64,000 nucleotides of DNA from Crambe crambe (taxonomy: Eukaryota > Porifera > Demospongiae > Poecilosclerida > Crambeidae): contig OZ004598.1 of the NCBI GenBank assembly GCA_963924555.1, positions 496,001 to 560,000 on the forward strand, written 5' to 3'. Position 1 is the first letter of the stretch, and each line of letters opens with the position of its first letter. Of this stretch, positions 30,109-43,400 are shown piece by piece. The notes beneath the pieces were generated by a model. It searched no databases and was not told the origin of the DNA. It worked only from the letters and a program-made list of their open reading frames with translations. The position numbers were made by a program, and so were the translations under genes.

Positions 30109-32521
30109 TCACCTTATAGAGATTGGGACCCACTTTGGATTTGGTACACAACTGGAGGTGGTGGTACGATGACTGTTAGGCAACATCTTGGTGGGACTAG
30201 TAGGAGGGGTCCTGGGGGATGGTCTGGGAGGGGACTTAGGGGGGCTGGTGGGAGGGGTTCTGGGGCGTGATCCAGAAAAGGCTTTGGGTGACAATGAGGG
30301 AAGAGTCTTGGGGAATGGTCCAAGAGAGGTCTTGGGTAGCAATGAGAGACTGGTGGGAGGGGTCTTGGGGGATGGTCCACGAGAGGTCTTGGGTAGCCAC
30401 GAGAGACTGGTGGGAGGGGTCTTGGGGGATGGTCCAGGAAGGGTCTTGGGCAATGGTCCACGAGAGGTCTTGGGTAGACTGGTGGGAGGGGTCTTGGGGG
30501 ATGGTGCAGGAGGGGTCTTGGGCAATGGTTCATGAGAGGCCTTGGGTGTTGGTGTGGGGCTGGTGGGAGGGGTCTTGGGGGATACTGTGGGACTAGAGAA
30601 GAAAGGATTGAGAGAAGTCTCAGAGACGTAATGTATTGCAGCACTCAGAGGTGGTGTCAGAAGCTGGCTCGCTTGAACTACAGGCTTACTTGGAGAACCA
30701 ATGCTGGGGGATTCAGAGGGACTAGGGAGAGTAGTAGGAGGAGTCATAGGGCTGAGAGGTGGCGTTATTGGAGTGTAAACTGACATCCCATTGGCAGTGG
30801 AATCCTTGATTGAAGGGGCCATACTCTGTGGAGACGAGGCATTGATTGGAGGGGGCATAGGCATAGATAAATCCTTGATTGGAGGAGGCATACTCTGTGA
30901 ATCCTTGATTGAAAGGGGCATACTCTGTGGAGATGAATCCTTGATTGAAGGTGTACTTGGCAATGATGAAGCTTTTGTCGAAGAGGATGTATTTGATTGG
31001 CTGTGCACAGGCAATGGTTTGATTGAAGGGACTGTCCTGGATTGGCGATGTGGCTTGGTCAAGGGGGCTGTGACGGATCGGTTATGTGGAGACGAGGGAC
31101 TGCTCACAGATCGGTTGTGCTGAGGCAAGCATTTACTTGAGTTGGACTGATAGCCCTAAGGGAGAAAGCCAATGTATTAAGGACTACAAACACCTTGTAC
31201 TTAAGACCACAAATAGCAACAACACAGCCTAGGGCATCCCAAGGGTGGACTCTGGAAAATTCAAAAATGTGAAGCAGACCACAGCTGTGTGTAGCCCAAC
31301 TACAGCAACATGAAATTCAGATGTTCTGAATTTCAAGATCACTTTGTACCAAATCAGCAAGAGGATAGACTTGGCCACTTCTAAATTCTGCCACAAACAT
31401 CCCTGAAGCTCTCCACAGTTGACACAGTACCTTTGATCGAGTAGTGCCACCACCACAAGGATGCCAAACTGATTGAGAAATTAGCTGTGGAAGATTGTGC
31501 TCCAGCTTCAAGTCAGGGGCCAATGAGTCTTTGAGAAGGAGCAGGCTGTCTCTGGTGTACACTAGTCTTCTCCTAGCTTTACCTGATTCAACAAATATAA
31601 TTTTTATAGAGGGCATCACTTAGAGATGGAAACTTGAAACATTGTATTAATATTATTAGCAAGCAAATAAAATTGCACCTTTTGTACTTGTTGTTCGAGG
31701 TGATACAGGCAAAGAAGTGAGGGAAGGTGAGGGAGCAGAAGAGGGGGAGGAGGGGGCAGACGGAGGTAGGGAGGAGACAGGGGTCTGAAAGGAGGAAATT
31801 GAAGAACTTTACTTGCATTTCTTGATATTATTTTCTTACCCTAGCAATGTTATGCATGTAGTCATGAAGCTTCACAGCTAAGTTTTTGAGCTCAAACAAA
31901 CTGGTAATCTGCACAAGAGAAGAAAAAAATGAACTTGGAGAAGGGAATGCCTAGAAACAAGATCACATAACATAACTCTCTAGCTCTACTTATGGGAGAG
32001 TTAACACAATGCAGCAGCTCCTATCACCTGTGAGGTGATGCTTAGGCGAGTACCAACACGTCTGCATCTAAATTATAACATTGATATTCCACCAAATGAA
32101 ACACTAAGGCTGCAGAAATTCCACAATGTGCTAGAATTGGAATCAGAGAGCACCCTATTAATCATGTTCTGAAGGAAGACCACCTAGCTTGAACTGGCTT
32201 AAGTTTAGTTTGCTTTCTGGAAGAGCTTACCTTTCTACACTGGTTGAAGTTTATCCGGTTATAGGTGCTACTCATTCTCTTTTGCATCTCCACGTGCAAG
32301 TCTTTGATGTCCATCAGTCCACACTTGAATCTCCCTAATGGAGCAAGAACGTCAACAATGAGTTTCTGCGCGCTCTGAGACGCCCCACGACTGATAACAA
32401 CCATCTTAGTGCAAGAAAGAATGAAGTTCAGGTCGTCGGGAGTGCCTCGGTGCTGAAAGACGAGAGGAATTGAGACTAACACCTGACAAACCAAAGCATC
32501 TTCTTCACTGATAGTATCCAT
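30109..32521 (-). CDS. Pro/Ser-rich protein with eIF4E-binding-like motif (4E-T/GIGYF-type motif)
   Basis: Exons in phase: 32521-32231 (97 codons, a helical N-domain starting MDTISEEDALVCQ), about 31909-31841, 31789-31683, 31583-31431 and 31155-30109. The fourth exon has RRRLVYTRDSLLLLKDS, a strong YxxxxL-phi eIF4E-binding motif like those of 4E-T and GIGYF. The last exon is Ser/Pro-rich with SIKDS and PKTPPTS-type repeats. The frame stops at 30109, but ATAAG|GTGAGG there is a good donor and a short last exon may lie near 29945 (DNVCRRNNGC), so the 3' end is open. If the motif works, the protein would act in cytoplasmic translation repression or mRNA decay. Assignment to 4E-T is not proven. 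The neighbour at 24969-29662 has the same kind of composition and a similar motif. Confidence 0.6.
30175..30600 (-). repeat. Degenerate coding repeats (PKTPPTS/PSPKT)
   Basis: Tandem units of 24-48 bp coding for Pro/Ser/Thr/Lys, in the last exon of the gene above. The Gly-rich plus-strand frames here are shadows. Confidence 0.8.
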
Positions 32522-32748
32522 TTGCTAGATATTGATAATGCAAAGAGCTAATAATAAACTGCAATAAGCTTAACAAATAAAAAAAATCTAAGCTTGTAGC
32601 TTACTTACTTCATCTCTATGAGCAGGGATGAAGAGAACGATGAACCACTGCCCCAGGTCCAAACAACCTCAGTCCTCACTGCACTACGCTTGTACCGTGC
32701 AAATAAAATCATAGATATAAACGGATCACGTGCTCTCGTTAGCAACTA
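32522..32748. other. 5' flank of the 30109-32521 gene
   Basis: Non-coding. It probably holds the promoter. It ends at a 21-bp inverted repeat. Confidence 0.4.
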
Positions 32749-33753
32749 ACAACCGAGGCGCGTTGACAGCTGAATGACATAGCACTTTTGTCAAAGTTGC
32801 TGTTCTGACAAGATCCGTGAGGTAAGACTTATGCCAATGATACTATAATACACTAGGGCATAGATTTACTGCATGAAATAAATTTTAGCTCAGATTTTCA
32901 AGTTTATTCCTACAAATACTACTGTAGTGGTTAATCGGACTGTAATCCCTCTCACACTTGATGGAATCAATTGCTGTTGCCCATTTTCTGATCAAAAGGC
33001 ATGTAAACTTTGGCTACATGGAATAGTAATGTTAGTTTTTGTATTAGCTGACATATATTGTCTCTAGCATTTGCAAGTGGTGTTAAAACCGTAATCCCTC
33101 TCCCAAGAAATAGATTAACAATATTGCAACTGTATTAGTTATTTCAGGGAAAGGATAGAACAGTAAATGGAATTGGTGCATTCGTTTTCTATACAATAGT
33201 CATCCTATGGAGATGGCAAGCTTACTATATTTCCCCCCTAATATCCATAGGGTCCACAGGACAGCTGACTGAGCCGAATTCTTGAGGTGGATGGTGTCAA
33301 AATCCAACAGCCAAAAGCTGGAAGTATTGCAATAATGCTGATGAGGGAGAACTGAGCAGAAACTGGCGGATAACTTTGGGGCAAAATTATCTAGCTATAA
33401 TAATAATGAATTTATGTCTAATTTTAATACCAAAAATCATTCTGGCCTTTCTTTCAAATCAATCACATAAAATTAATGTATAATTAGCAATGATAGGTAC
33501 TCATAGTATAATTACAAGGAAAAAAAGTTATGAATAATTAATAACTTCCTTCCTCAGACTCTCCAACTTCAACTCTCTGACTCTTCACTTCTTCAATACC
33601 TTCCCCTTAGCTTACTTGTACTATTCTGTGAGCTGTAGGGGCAGAACATCACTTTAACTGCCTTGAAAGGAGTGAATATTGATCTCCTTTCACGGCCATT
33701 AATTATAATTAATGCTGCATGCGCGTGCGCATCTGTCAACGCGCCTCGGTTGT
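32749..33753. mobile_element. ~1.0-kb element with 21-bp terminal inverted repeats
   Basis: The left end ACAACCGAGGCGCGTTGACAG (32749-32769) is repeated exactly and inverted at 33733-33753. The interior is AT-rich, without a transposase frame, and carries two copies of a TAATCCCTCTC motif (about 32943 and 33092). This looks like a non-autonomous DNA transposon. I see no clear target-site duplication. Confidence 0.6.
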
Positions 33754-33876
33754 GCAGTTCATTGGGCATTTCCAATCCTGTACGGCTGTGTCTAATCACT
33801 GGAATGGACTATGGACTGGAATGGATTTTGGAATGGAATTTTTATATATATTGTGTTATAATAATATTGTGAATAT

Positions 33877-36800
33877 TCAAGAACACACTCCAACACCAAA
33901 AGCCTGCATTAAAATAGTCCAGTGTTCAATAAGCATAGTAGAAGGTGGAATTTCTAGTTGAGCAGGCATGAAGCCTGGCCAATTGACACGAACGCAGCTC
34001 ATATCAGTATGATAATACACATTACCAAAAATCATAGAAGGAGATGGTGAGTTGGGGAAAGTTATCTGCCGCCATTCTTCATGTTGTATACACAAATTAT
34101 TTGGAGGGAGAGCAGGTTGCCCCTTGCATCCAGCACACCTCGATATATTCCCAGATATGAAATGAAGCTTAAATGGACGCTCTTTAAAAGCTGGATTTTG
34201 CAGACTTGTTTGAGTAACGATCACATTACACACCTTACCAGCAGTATTTCGTGTGCTTACATTTGCTATTGTAGCAGCATGCGAATATGCAGTTGAAATG
34301 GGAGGATTGGCAGAAGAACAAGTGGTAGGGTTGAAAGGAACCCTTGTTTCAGGAGCTGTACTTTTGTTCCGCTTCCGTGGTGGTTCACCTCCTTTCCGCC
34401 CACGACCTGTAGGCATGCCAGCCTTAGCCAAAGCAGACATATTTGGAATCTTTTTCTGCTTCTTGAAACAATCCAGGAACGATGGAAGCATTTGATTGAC
34501 CTCTGCAACAGCAACAATGTGTGAGCAAATTCCAAAACTCTTGAAATTGGGACAGTCACTGTCACAGGAAAATTTGTGAGCTTTACACGGTGATACTAAA
34601 TGAGGCCTTTTCCCTGTTTTGCTTTCAACCATTCGTGAGAGCGGTGAACATCCTGGAGCAGTAACAATTTTTTGTGGGTTACTAACTATCCCTGCAGCTT
34701 TTTTCCATATTCCTTCAAGCACTGCAATTGGAGTGCTTACTGCCAGCAATATCACTCAGTGGAACAGAAAGAGCATTAGGAATATCCATAGGATGAGGGA
34801 CTCCACTAACAATAGGTAACTGGCTTTGGTCATTCACTGAAGATTGGGAAAAACTAGGGTTACCATAATCAGGGCTCAAAACGAAACGATTTATCTTTGC
34901 CACGTGTTTCTGCCGGGCCTCAGGTGTCATGTTAAACTATTTCTGCTCATTAATTTCAAAGAATCTATACTGCGGTCGAAATCTGTACTTTCCTCGGCAA
35001 CATATAGCACGTTCAATTTCTTTTTGTTGATCATCAACCAAGCATTTCATTTTGTCAATGAATTTATTAAGGCTACTTCGTTCATAATCCACTTTTGACT
35101 TGATGACAGCATTGAGTGATTCACTTGCATTTGTGGTGAACTGTTCAGGGGGATTTCCCAGTCCTGCTTTTATACAAACTGGACGAATAACAGAACTTTT
35201 CAACACATCCACTTTGTTCTTTCGAAACCATTCAAAAAAGCCAGGAGTACAGGCATTATCACTTGACTCCCTTTCCTCCCAGAGAGACTTTAATGAAGCC
35301 AATTTGTCATCAAAATCCATACAAGATTCTGCATCAATCAGCCCTTCCAAATATACTGTCCCTTTTCTGGCTCCAAATATTTCATCCATAGTGGCCTTTC
35401 GGTGTTGCTCTGGAAACTTTCGATCTTGTAACTGTTGCTTGATATTGCGTCTCAAATGAATTGCACATGATAAATGAACAGCATATCCAAATTCGTGAGA
35501 AAAAGAATCAACTAAAGCAGTCTCACCATCCGTCCCAAAGGCTTTTAACAGCTCTAGATCACGACATAAACCATGAGTGTTGAGGCAAAGTATAAATATG
35601 TCGAAAAAGTTTTACGAAAATGAATTAACATAGGACCCCAAAAAACTGGTTGATTTCCTGAACGTTGAGTTTCTAGCAATAAGTGGCGATAGGTCAATGG
35701 AGTGACGTCAAAATCCCTAAGGTTGAATGTTGGATCAACCGTTACAATACTAAAATACTCTGGATTGGTCCCAAAACGCACAAGATCATCAAGCTGCTGA
35801 TCAGTAGCTAAAACTAATGCAGGATCTGGTGCTGCCTTAACATCTCTGACAAAAAGGGCAGTTATCTTTTGACTTGCACTCAGTCATTGCAATAAATAAC
35901 TCATCATCAGCATAACTGGAAGAACTTTTTTTTCTTGAATGCCGAACATTAGCAATTTGATGTTCATCACGAGGCAACTTTCCTGCACTTGATACATACA
36001 TCATTCCACCAGTGCTACTACAAACACGACCAACTGTTTCTTTAGGCCCATGTTTCTTTGCTTCTATTTTTATCCATTCCATTGTGCTAGGCCATGTAGG
36101 GTGAAAAGGAGCACTAGACTTTGAGTTGCCATGTGGAATGGCTTTTGGAACTTTTCCTTTTGGAAAACGATATGATGCTACACAAAGATGATGCAGATCT
36201 CCATTAGCATCTAGAAATCAATATAATAGTAATGTGAGACACCTTGAAAACTGCTCTATTCTGTCATACCATAATGTATATAATATTTAGGCCATCCCTT
36301 TTTTGTGCAAGTTAATAATTATGCTCATGGTCAACAAAAAATTAATTACATAAACAGGAAAATGGAACCCCTGTTTACAGCGACCACAAGGTCAAAATCA
36401 AGGCAACATTACCAAGGTGGTCTACATCACCTTCTTCAGTGAACCATGCTTGAAAGGGCACCGTGTGAGAACCACAATGGTTCCACCTCCCAAAGTTATC
36501 CCTTTTAGCATCATCTGGATGTTCCAGTTTATCCAAATCAATGAGGAATGTTGCACTGCTATGGATGTCAACTGGGCGCTCCTGGCATATTAATGTTTTA
36601 TCTCCAGGATCCAAAAGCATGTTTATTATTTTTTCAATAGAATACTGCTTGGATGATACATCAAAAATTGGAATATTTGGATTATGTGACCGATGAATAT
36701 CCTCGGCCTCGTTTTCGGAAGAGGAACTGTGAGGAAAAGGTTAACAGACACAATCTCGCTGGCTACAACAGCTCATTGAAAACCAATACTTGATCCTGTT

Positions 36801-37180
36801 AAGTCTATACAGAGTTATCTTGGCTTCACCTTAGGGACTGACAATGGTCTTCGCAAGGGTTAAAAACAAAACCAACAAAAAACAGTCTATAATAACTATA
36901 GTTCACAAGGCAACATGCACAAGGATCATAAACTTCACTTCTAGCCGCCATTATTACCTCTCTCCATCAAACAGAACTTTTTTACACGTTAAATCTTCTG
37001 ATAGTTCACTCAACACACGTCTGAAAGTAAGTCATAAAAAAGTCGACTGTAAAAAATAGTGAACAACACATCATTGACTCATCCAAGTTACCTATATTCC
37101 TCTTTAGCCTTCACGACTTTTAAGGGTGAGGGGGAACAGTCTAAAACTATGGGGTTTGAATAGGATCCCGACTCGGCCAT
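33877..37180 (-). pseudogene. MULE-type transposase-derived gene with introns, frame broken
   Basis: In order on the minus strand: a start exon at 37180 (MAESGSYSNPIVLDCSPSP), an exon at about 37022-36961 (VLSELSEDLTCKKVLFDGE), an exon from about 36727 (NMLLDPGDKTLICQERPVD) to DHLG near 36411, then about 36210 onwards. The transposase part has VDPTFNLRDFDVTPL, AFGTDGETALVDSF with the two Asp of a DDE site, and FTTNASESLNAVIKS. A SWIM-like zinc motif (CDSDCPNFKSFGICSH) and an RGRKGG tail follow. At least four breaks are visible: shifts near 35855, in a T-run near 35610 and near 34745, and an in-frame TAG at 34937. Real donor and acceptor sites suggest it was once a host-style gene, sharing its upstream region with FEN1. 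Confidence 0.72.
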
Positions 37181-37276
37181 GACTGCGTGGGCTAGATATA
37201 CTAAGTAACAGCCAGCTACCCCCTTCGATCGATCGTACATATACCTCGACATATACCACGTACCACACTTGCACAT

Positions 37277-37355
37277 TAGTCTGGCAGCCCCAGGCACTTC
37301 CGGAACTCCAGCGCAAGGAGTTCCGGAAGTGCTTGAGGCTGGCTGCGCCAGACTA
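37277..37355. mobile_element. Imperfect palindrome (foldback/MITE) between divergent genes
   Basis: The left arm TAGTCTGGCAGCCCCAGGCA...ACTCC pairs with GGAGTTCC...GGCTGCGCCAGACTA, with a 7-base loop at 37310-37316. The termini resemble those of the element at 39291-39891 (TAGTCT followed by AGCCAGC). Confidence 0.7.
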
Positions 37356-37431
37356 GTACCACATCGGTAATTAACCGCCAAAAATTATAATACTAGTCTC
37401 CACCCTCTGACAGCAGATTTATGGTGGTATC

Positions 37432-40400
37432 ATGGGTATTCAGGGACTGATGAAGTTGATAGGGGACTATGCTCCCTCTGCATTGAAAGAGAACGATATC
37501 AAGACTTACTTTGGTGAGTGACTTACATCATTGGTAAAGGGTCCATAAATGAGTCTGCTAGTCATAATCATTGGAGTGATCTTTGAGTGGATTCATGCTA
37601 TCCATAAAATATTTACCAGGTCGTAAAGTGGCTATTGATGCGTCCATGTGTCTCTATCAGTTTCTGATTGCAGTGAGGACTGATGGCTCTCAGCTCACAA
37701 GTAGTGATGGGGATACAACCAGGTAAAAAAATGAGCACCTGCTCTCTACATTCCTCCCAAATCTTGATTTCGGTTGCTTATGTATTCCTAATCCCTCTCT
37801 CCTTCCTGCCCCTTCCCCCTTTCCATCTTTCCCCTCCCCCTTCTTCCCTCCCTCTCCTTCCTCCTCCTCTCTCCTCTCCTTCCTCCCTCCCTCCCTCTCT
37901 CCCCCTCCCTCTCCCTCCCTCCCTCTCTCTCCTTCCTCCCTCCTCCCTCCTCTTTCTTTCTCTCTCCTCCAGCCATTTATTGGGTCTCTTTTATCGAACT
38001 ATTCGCATTCTTGAGAGTGGAATGAAGCCAGTGTATGTTAATAATATAAGGAAATTTCACATGACTGTTGTGTGACTGTCATGTGACCACGACACTGATA
38101 GGTATGTCTTTGATGGCAAGCCACCAGAGTTGAAGTCTGGAGAACTTTCCAAGAGAGCAGAGAAAAGGGCTGAGGCTGAGAAAGACCTCGTGAAAGCTCA
38201 GGAACAAGGTATATACTTCAGGGTAGTGTTGTCAATATGGTGCTGGTCATCTACAGCATATCCACAAAATGAGTATTATTATGCCACTGTAGTAAGACCA
38301 CCTCTCTGATTTGCCATTTTGATTGGTCAAGGTAGCTTAAAGACTTGTATTTTAATAGGGGATGCTGAAAGTGTGGAAAGATTTCAAAGAAGATTGGTAA
38401 GTGTGTCTTTAAGTTTATCCTCCCTCTAGAGAGAGTTATCTTCTTCCTCAGGTCAAAGTCACACCAAAACACAATGAGGAGTGCAAGAAACTCCTGACTC
38501 TGATGGGAGTGCCCTACGTGGAGGTATGTCATGTGATTAGATACGCCATGTACGTATATATAGATGTGATCAGTATGTCATGTGATTAAGTACACCATTT
38601 AAGTACAACCTTCCAGTGCAGTATAGGTACTCTTGTGTGTTTTTATGCATGGTGATCTTTACCATACTTTTGAGTGCAGGCTCCGTGTGAGGCAGAAGCC
38701 CAGTGTGCTGCTTTGGTGCGTGCTGGGAAAGTGTATGCTACTGCCACCGAGGACATGGACTGTCTCACCTTCGGATCCAAAATCCAGCTGCGTCACCTCA
38801 CAGCAAGCGAGGCAAAGTATGTGCCATAGCATGAAGCAGAGATTTCTATAAAGGAGTCTATTCTCTTTCCTCCGGCCTACACTCTTAGCAATATTGAACT
38901 TGCAGTGTTTCCCCCAGTATACTAAATGCAGGGTGGGCCACCCTGTTTGGATATAGAACTTCAAAGAAAGTGGGCTGGGTCTATGGCACTAATTGAATTA
39001 TATTCTCATGAATATACTTAAGCACCCTGTTTGAAAGTACAGCTAGGGGAGACTCTGATTGAAGTGTATTTATCCCCCCAGACTAGGAATTTTAAATCTG
39101 CACTCTTCATCTGGAGCAGGACATATCATGAGCCATTTTATGCCTTAGGGTGAACACTCTATTTTGAAGAAATGGGTCTTTATCCACGTAAATAAGTATC
39201 ACTTGATGCTTAGACCTTGCTACATGCTAGTAGAGTCCACACTAAAGCAAAAATTGCTGAAACCCCAAAATTGAATTTTTTTTGTATAATTAGTCTTGCA
39301 AGCCAGCTGTATTTTTCACGTGCGAAAAGGGGGAGGGGGAAAGGAAGAAAAATACGTCTGGTCAGACTGGCCAGGTTTTTGTGAACTCCGCCAGAATCTT
39401 GGCGGAGCCAATCAGATCAAAGTAGTCATGTGATGTTCAATAAATCATGTGACATGATGACGTTTGCTATTTTTTCTAGCATGCGCATGAAAATGAACCG
39501 AAGCAGTAGAGAAGAGAAGTCACAGTGAAGAGGAGGTAGGCACAGCTATGGACAAGGCAACCAAAAGGCTTGGGTAGTCTAGCTTTAGAGAAAACCAAAG
39601 GTGCATCATAGCCAGTTTTTGCAAGTGGCCAAAGTAGTGGCCGAAGTGATGTCTTCGCTAGCATGCCTACTGGCAGTGGCAAATCACTTTTTGTAACTGC
39701 ATTTTGCCAACTTTATTTGACTAACAGACGCCTCCATTCAATGCCTATCTATGCGCCAAATTCAAATTAGTCATGTGATTTTTATGTGACTTGACCGTGT
39801 GACTAAAATTAATTGCATTCCTTTTGTTCACAAAATCCTGGTGAGTCCGACCAGACTGTATATGGAATATTCAGGCTGGCTCGCGAGACTAGTTCACCCT
39901 AAGGGCCCTTTTAGCATAAAATGGCTTATACTTCCTTTATTGCAGGAAACTACCTATTCGGGAAATCCACCTGGAGAAGTTATTGGTGGAATTGGGGATC
40001 TCTCAAAAAGAAGTGAGTGCATAATTCTGTTCTTCTGACTAACCCTCTTCATATGTCGTTCATAGTTCATAGACCTCTGTATCCTGCTGGGCTGTGACTA
40101 CTGTGAATCTGTCAAAGGTGATCAAACTAGACAAACACTATCTGTCAGTGCATGCAGTAATTGTTAGGGACTTACCATAATTGACTTGGTGGTAGATACC
40201 GAACAGACCCTTTACCAGACACATACAACATCGATCACGCATTGTCATTATTGAACCCTTTACCTATTCTTTGGCACGTGTACCACTGTCACTGTTGGTT
40301 GTATTTTGAATTGATTTGTCATTGTATTCATCAGCATTAGTAGTTCGTAGACACAACATTTAACACTGCACACCTCTAGTGACCTCTAATTACAGGAGCT

Positions 40401-43400
40401 TTCCCCTTTTTATCCATTGCTGCTATAACAATGTAATATTGCACAGGTGTGGGTCCTGCCAAGGCCATTTCTTTAATTAGAGAGCACCGCAGTATTGAGG
40501 AGATAGTGAGGCAAGGAAAGGTAAAGCGAGGTAACTTTGTTGAATTCTGTTATCAGTGTATTTGTCATAAATAGAAGCTGAATATTCCTGAGGATTGGCA
40601 ATATAAAGTAAGTGTTTTTGGTAGGCGGAGTGAAAAAAAAAAAAAAGTGGTCAGGTATTATTGTGACTACATAGTGTGCTGGAGGGATACCACCCAGAGA
40701 GTTTTGGCTTTATGGTGGGGAGTTGATCACACCTTACGTTAGAAAAATTAAAATAACGGTAGAAATTTTCCAGGATTGAAAATCGACCACATGCATTCAG
40801 AGTGAAAAAGTGGTCAGGTTGAGGGTACATGCTGTACACATGCTGTGTACATGCCCCAGTGGCTACAAGTATGAGTTCAAGGACAAGATTCCTGAAGACC
40901 TCTGTCAGAGATGCAATCGTGTTGCCAGGAAACCCACCACACCTCCTGCTGTGGGGAGTCCTTCTGCATCTCCCCATATCACCATGACAATCAGCCTTAT
41001 CCCTGCTGCAGAGACAAACTTTAACATGATTTGATAAACGAAAAATTCTCGCTTTAAAACTGTACTGTCCGATGAAGAATCGTGGGTGTGAGTGGACGGG
41101 ACGATAGGAGCAACTGGAGGGTCACATGGATGTCCAGTCAGGGTCACTATGATCAGAGGGTGCAAAAGAGGAATGTCCAGAACCACCTTTCCCAAGAGTG
41201 TCCACTGAGGGAGTACACGTGTTTGCGTCTTACAAGGTTGTGTCTGAAGATCACTGGGGGTGTATCAGTTATGGTATGGGGTGTATAGTTATGGTGTCAG
41301 AGGTCACCATAACTATGTATTGCTCCTATATGACAACCATAGGCGTGTTCGAATGGTTGCTAGGACACAAGATGTGTGGAGTCCACAAACCCAGCCTCTT
41401 TTTCCTTTTTTGGATGGGTTTGAGGCTGGATGTTCACAAATCAAAGGTGACACATACAGATGTCTCACTTATTATTATTGGCGAGCGAGCGAAGCCCCAC
41501 ACTAATTGGTCAAAATGGAAAATTGCGATATTTATAATTATGTTACACGTACGTCACTCAAAATGCGCATGCGCTTACGCATGCGCATGAAATAGCTACT
41601 AAGCAACGTCATAATAAGCAATCATTTTTGTTAAGTTTGAAGTTGAAACACTATTGTAGCGAGTATTATGGAACCCAGAGAACCAGAAAACAAGCGAAGG
41701 AGGGCCCCAGAACACCCTCTAGAAACTGACCAGCAAAGAAGAGCGAGACCTCATGAAAGAAATGAAAGAGACAGAGCTAGAAGGAGAACAGAGTCAAAGG
41801 AACAGAGAAAAATAAGACTAGCAAAGAAATGCGACAGATAGAGCCAGGAGGAGGGAATGTACAGAGTCAGCAGAAGATAATGCTGAAAGAGTAGAGCAAA
41901 TGAGAGCTAGAAGGAGAGCAGAGTCAGCAGAACACAGAGCTGCCAGATTACAGCATATGAGGGCTCATTATTTGAGAGACTGGCTACTGAGTCTGAACAG
42001 GAGTGGTAGCCTGGGTTCAGAGAAGACACTCTAATGCTAACTGGGAATGCACCAAGTCAGTTAACAACCTGAATAGCTAGATACCGAAAGTCACTGTTGG
42101 GGCTATATAATCATAAGTGAAGGAGGAGCACATTGAAATGACCACTGGCTGCTTGCTCGCCCAACTAATGCTATACGAGCATCTCTAGTTATTATTTGGT
42201 TTGCATGGATATGAGAGAATAGGGTTTTAGATTAAACTCTAATTGTGTCGATATTAGGAGTGACCCCAGTGTCTACTAATAGTGTCTACTAATAGTGTCT
42301 ACTAATAGTTTATAGACGAGTTTATGTGCTTGCATGTGCCTAAAGGCACTTTTTTTTCTGTCTCCAATCACACCTGTGCAGTTTGCTCATTCACAGGAAG
42401 TATGTGATTTTACATAACATGATGGCTGGAAGTTACAGTTGATTTAGTAAAACTTGCAACAGAGTTCTGGACTTTTGTAGTTAACCAAACTCTGACTACA
42501 TCAATGAAATGTGGTAACCTGTGATAACATTGTAGTAGGATGCTAAAAAAACCTGTTGCAAGTCTTATTAAATCAACTGTACATGTTATCATTTAGATCT
42601 TGTGTTTACAAGGATCACCATATATCAGTTTCAAGTTTCAATGTGTAGAATTACATCACATGTTACTATAAGCATCAAATTTACTATATATGGCAATCAG
42701 TGATGGCTTATCATGGGTGGAGTCAGATCAGTCAAAATTAGCTGCACTATAAGCAACAGTCCACTTTAGTGAAGTATCCACTAATGGCTAGCACAGAAGC
42801 CTGTCCTGGGAGTGACCCCAGTGGCTATAAGTATGAGTTCAAGGACAAAGTCAATGAAGACCTTCTCTGCCAGATATGCAAGTGTGTTGCCAGGGAACCA
42901 AACTTCACAACTTGTTGTGGAGATCTCTTTTGTAAAGAGTGCATCTCTTTATGTCATCGCAACAATCAGCCTTGTCCCATTTGTGAAGAAACCAGCTTCA
43001 ACATAGGTCTTAAGAAACGGGACCAGAAGAGAATCCTTGCTTTAAAGCTGTACTGTCCAATGAAGAGTCGTGGGTGTGAGTGGATGGGACAATTGGAACA
43101 GCTGGACAATCACATGAATGTCCAGTCAGGTGACTGTCTGTATGTGGACATAGAGTGCCCCTCCCACTGTGACCAGAGGGTGCAAAAGAGGAACATCCAG
43201 AACCACCTCTCCCAAGAGTGTCCACTGAGGGAGTACACGTGTCCACACTGCAACTTCAAGGCGTCTTACAAGATTGTGTCTGAAGATCACTTGGAGGTGT
43301 GTTCATACCTTCCTGTGCAGTGTCCCAACAGATGTGGTGTGACGTGTGAGAGGGAAGATTTGGAGGACCACATGAAGATGTGCAATAAGAAGGAGTTGGA

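Noticed and set aside
30188-30596. Plus-strand Gly-rich frames
   Set aside because: Shadow of the Pro/Ser repeats of the minus-strand gene.
34253-34495. Plus-strand ORF opposite the MULE relic
   Set aside because: Shadow frame opposite the SWIM-like region.
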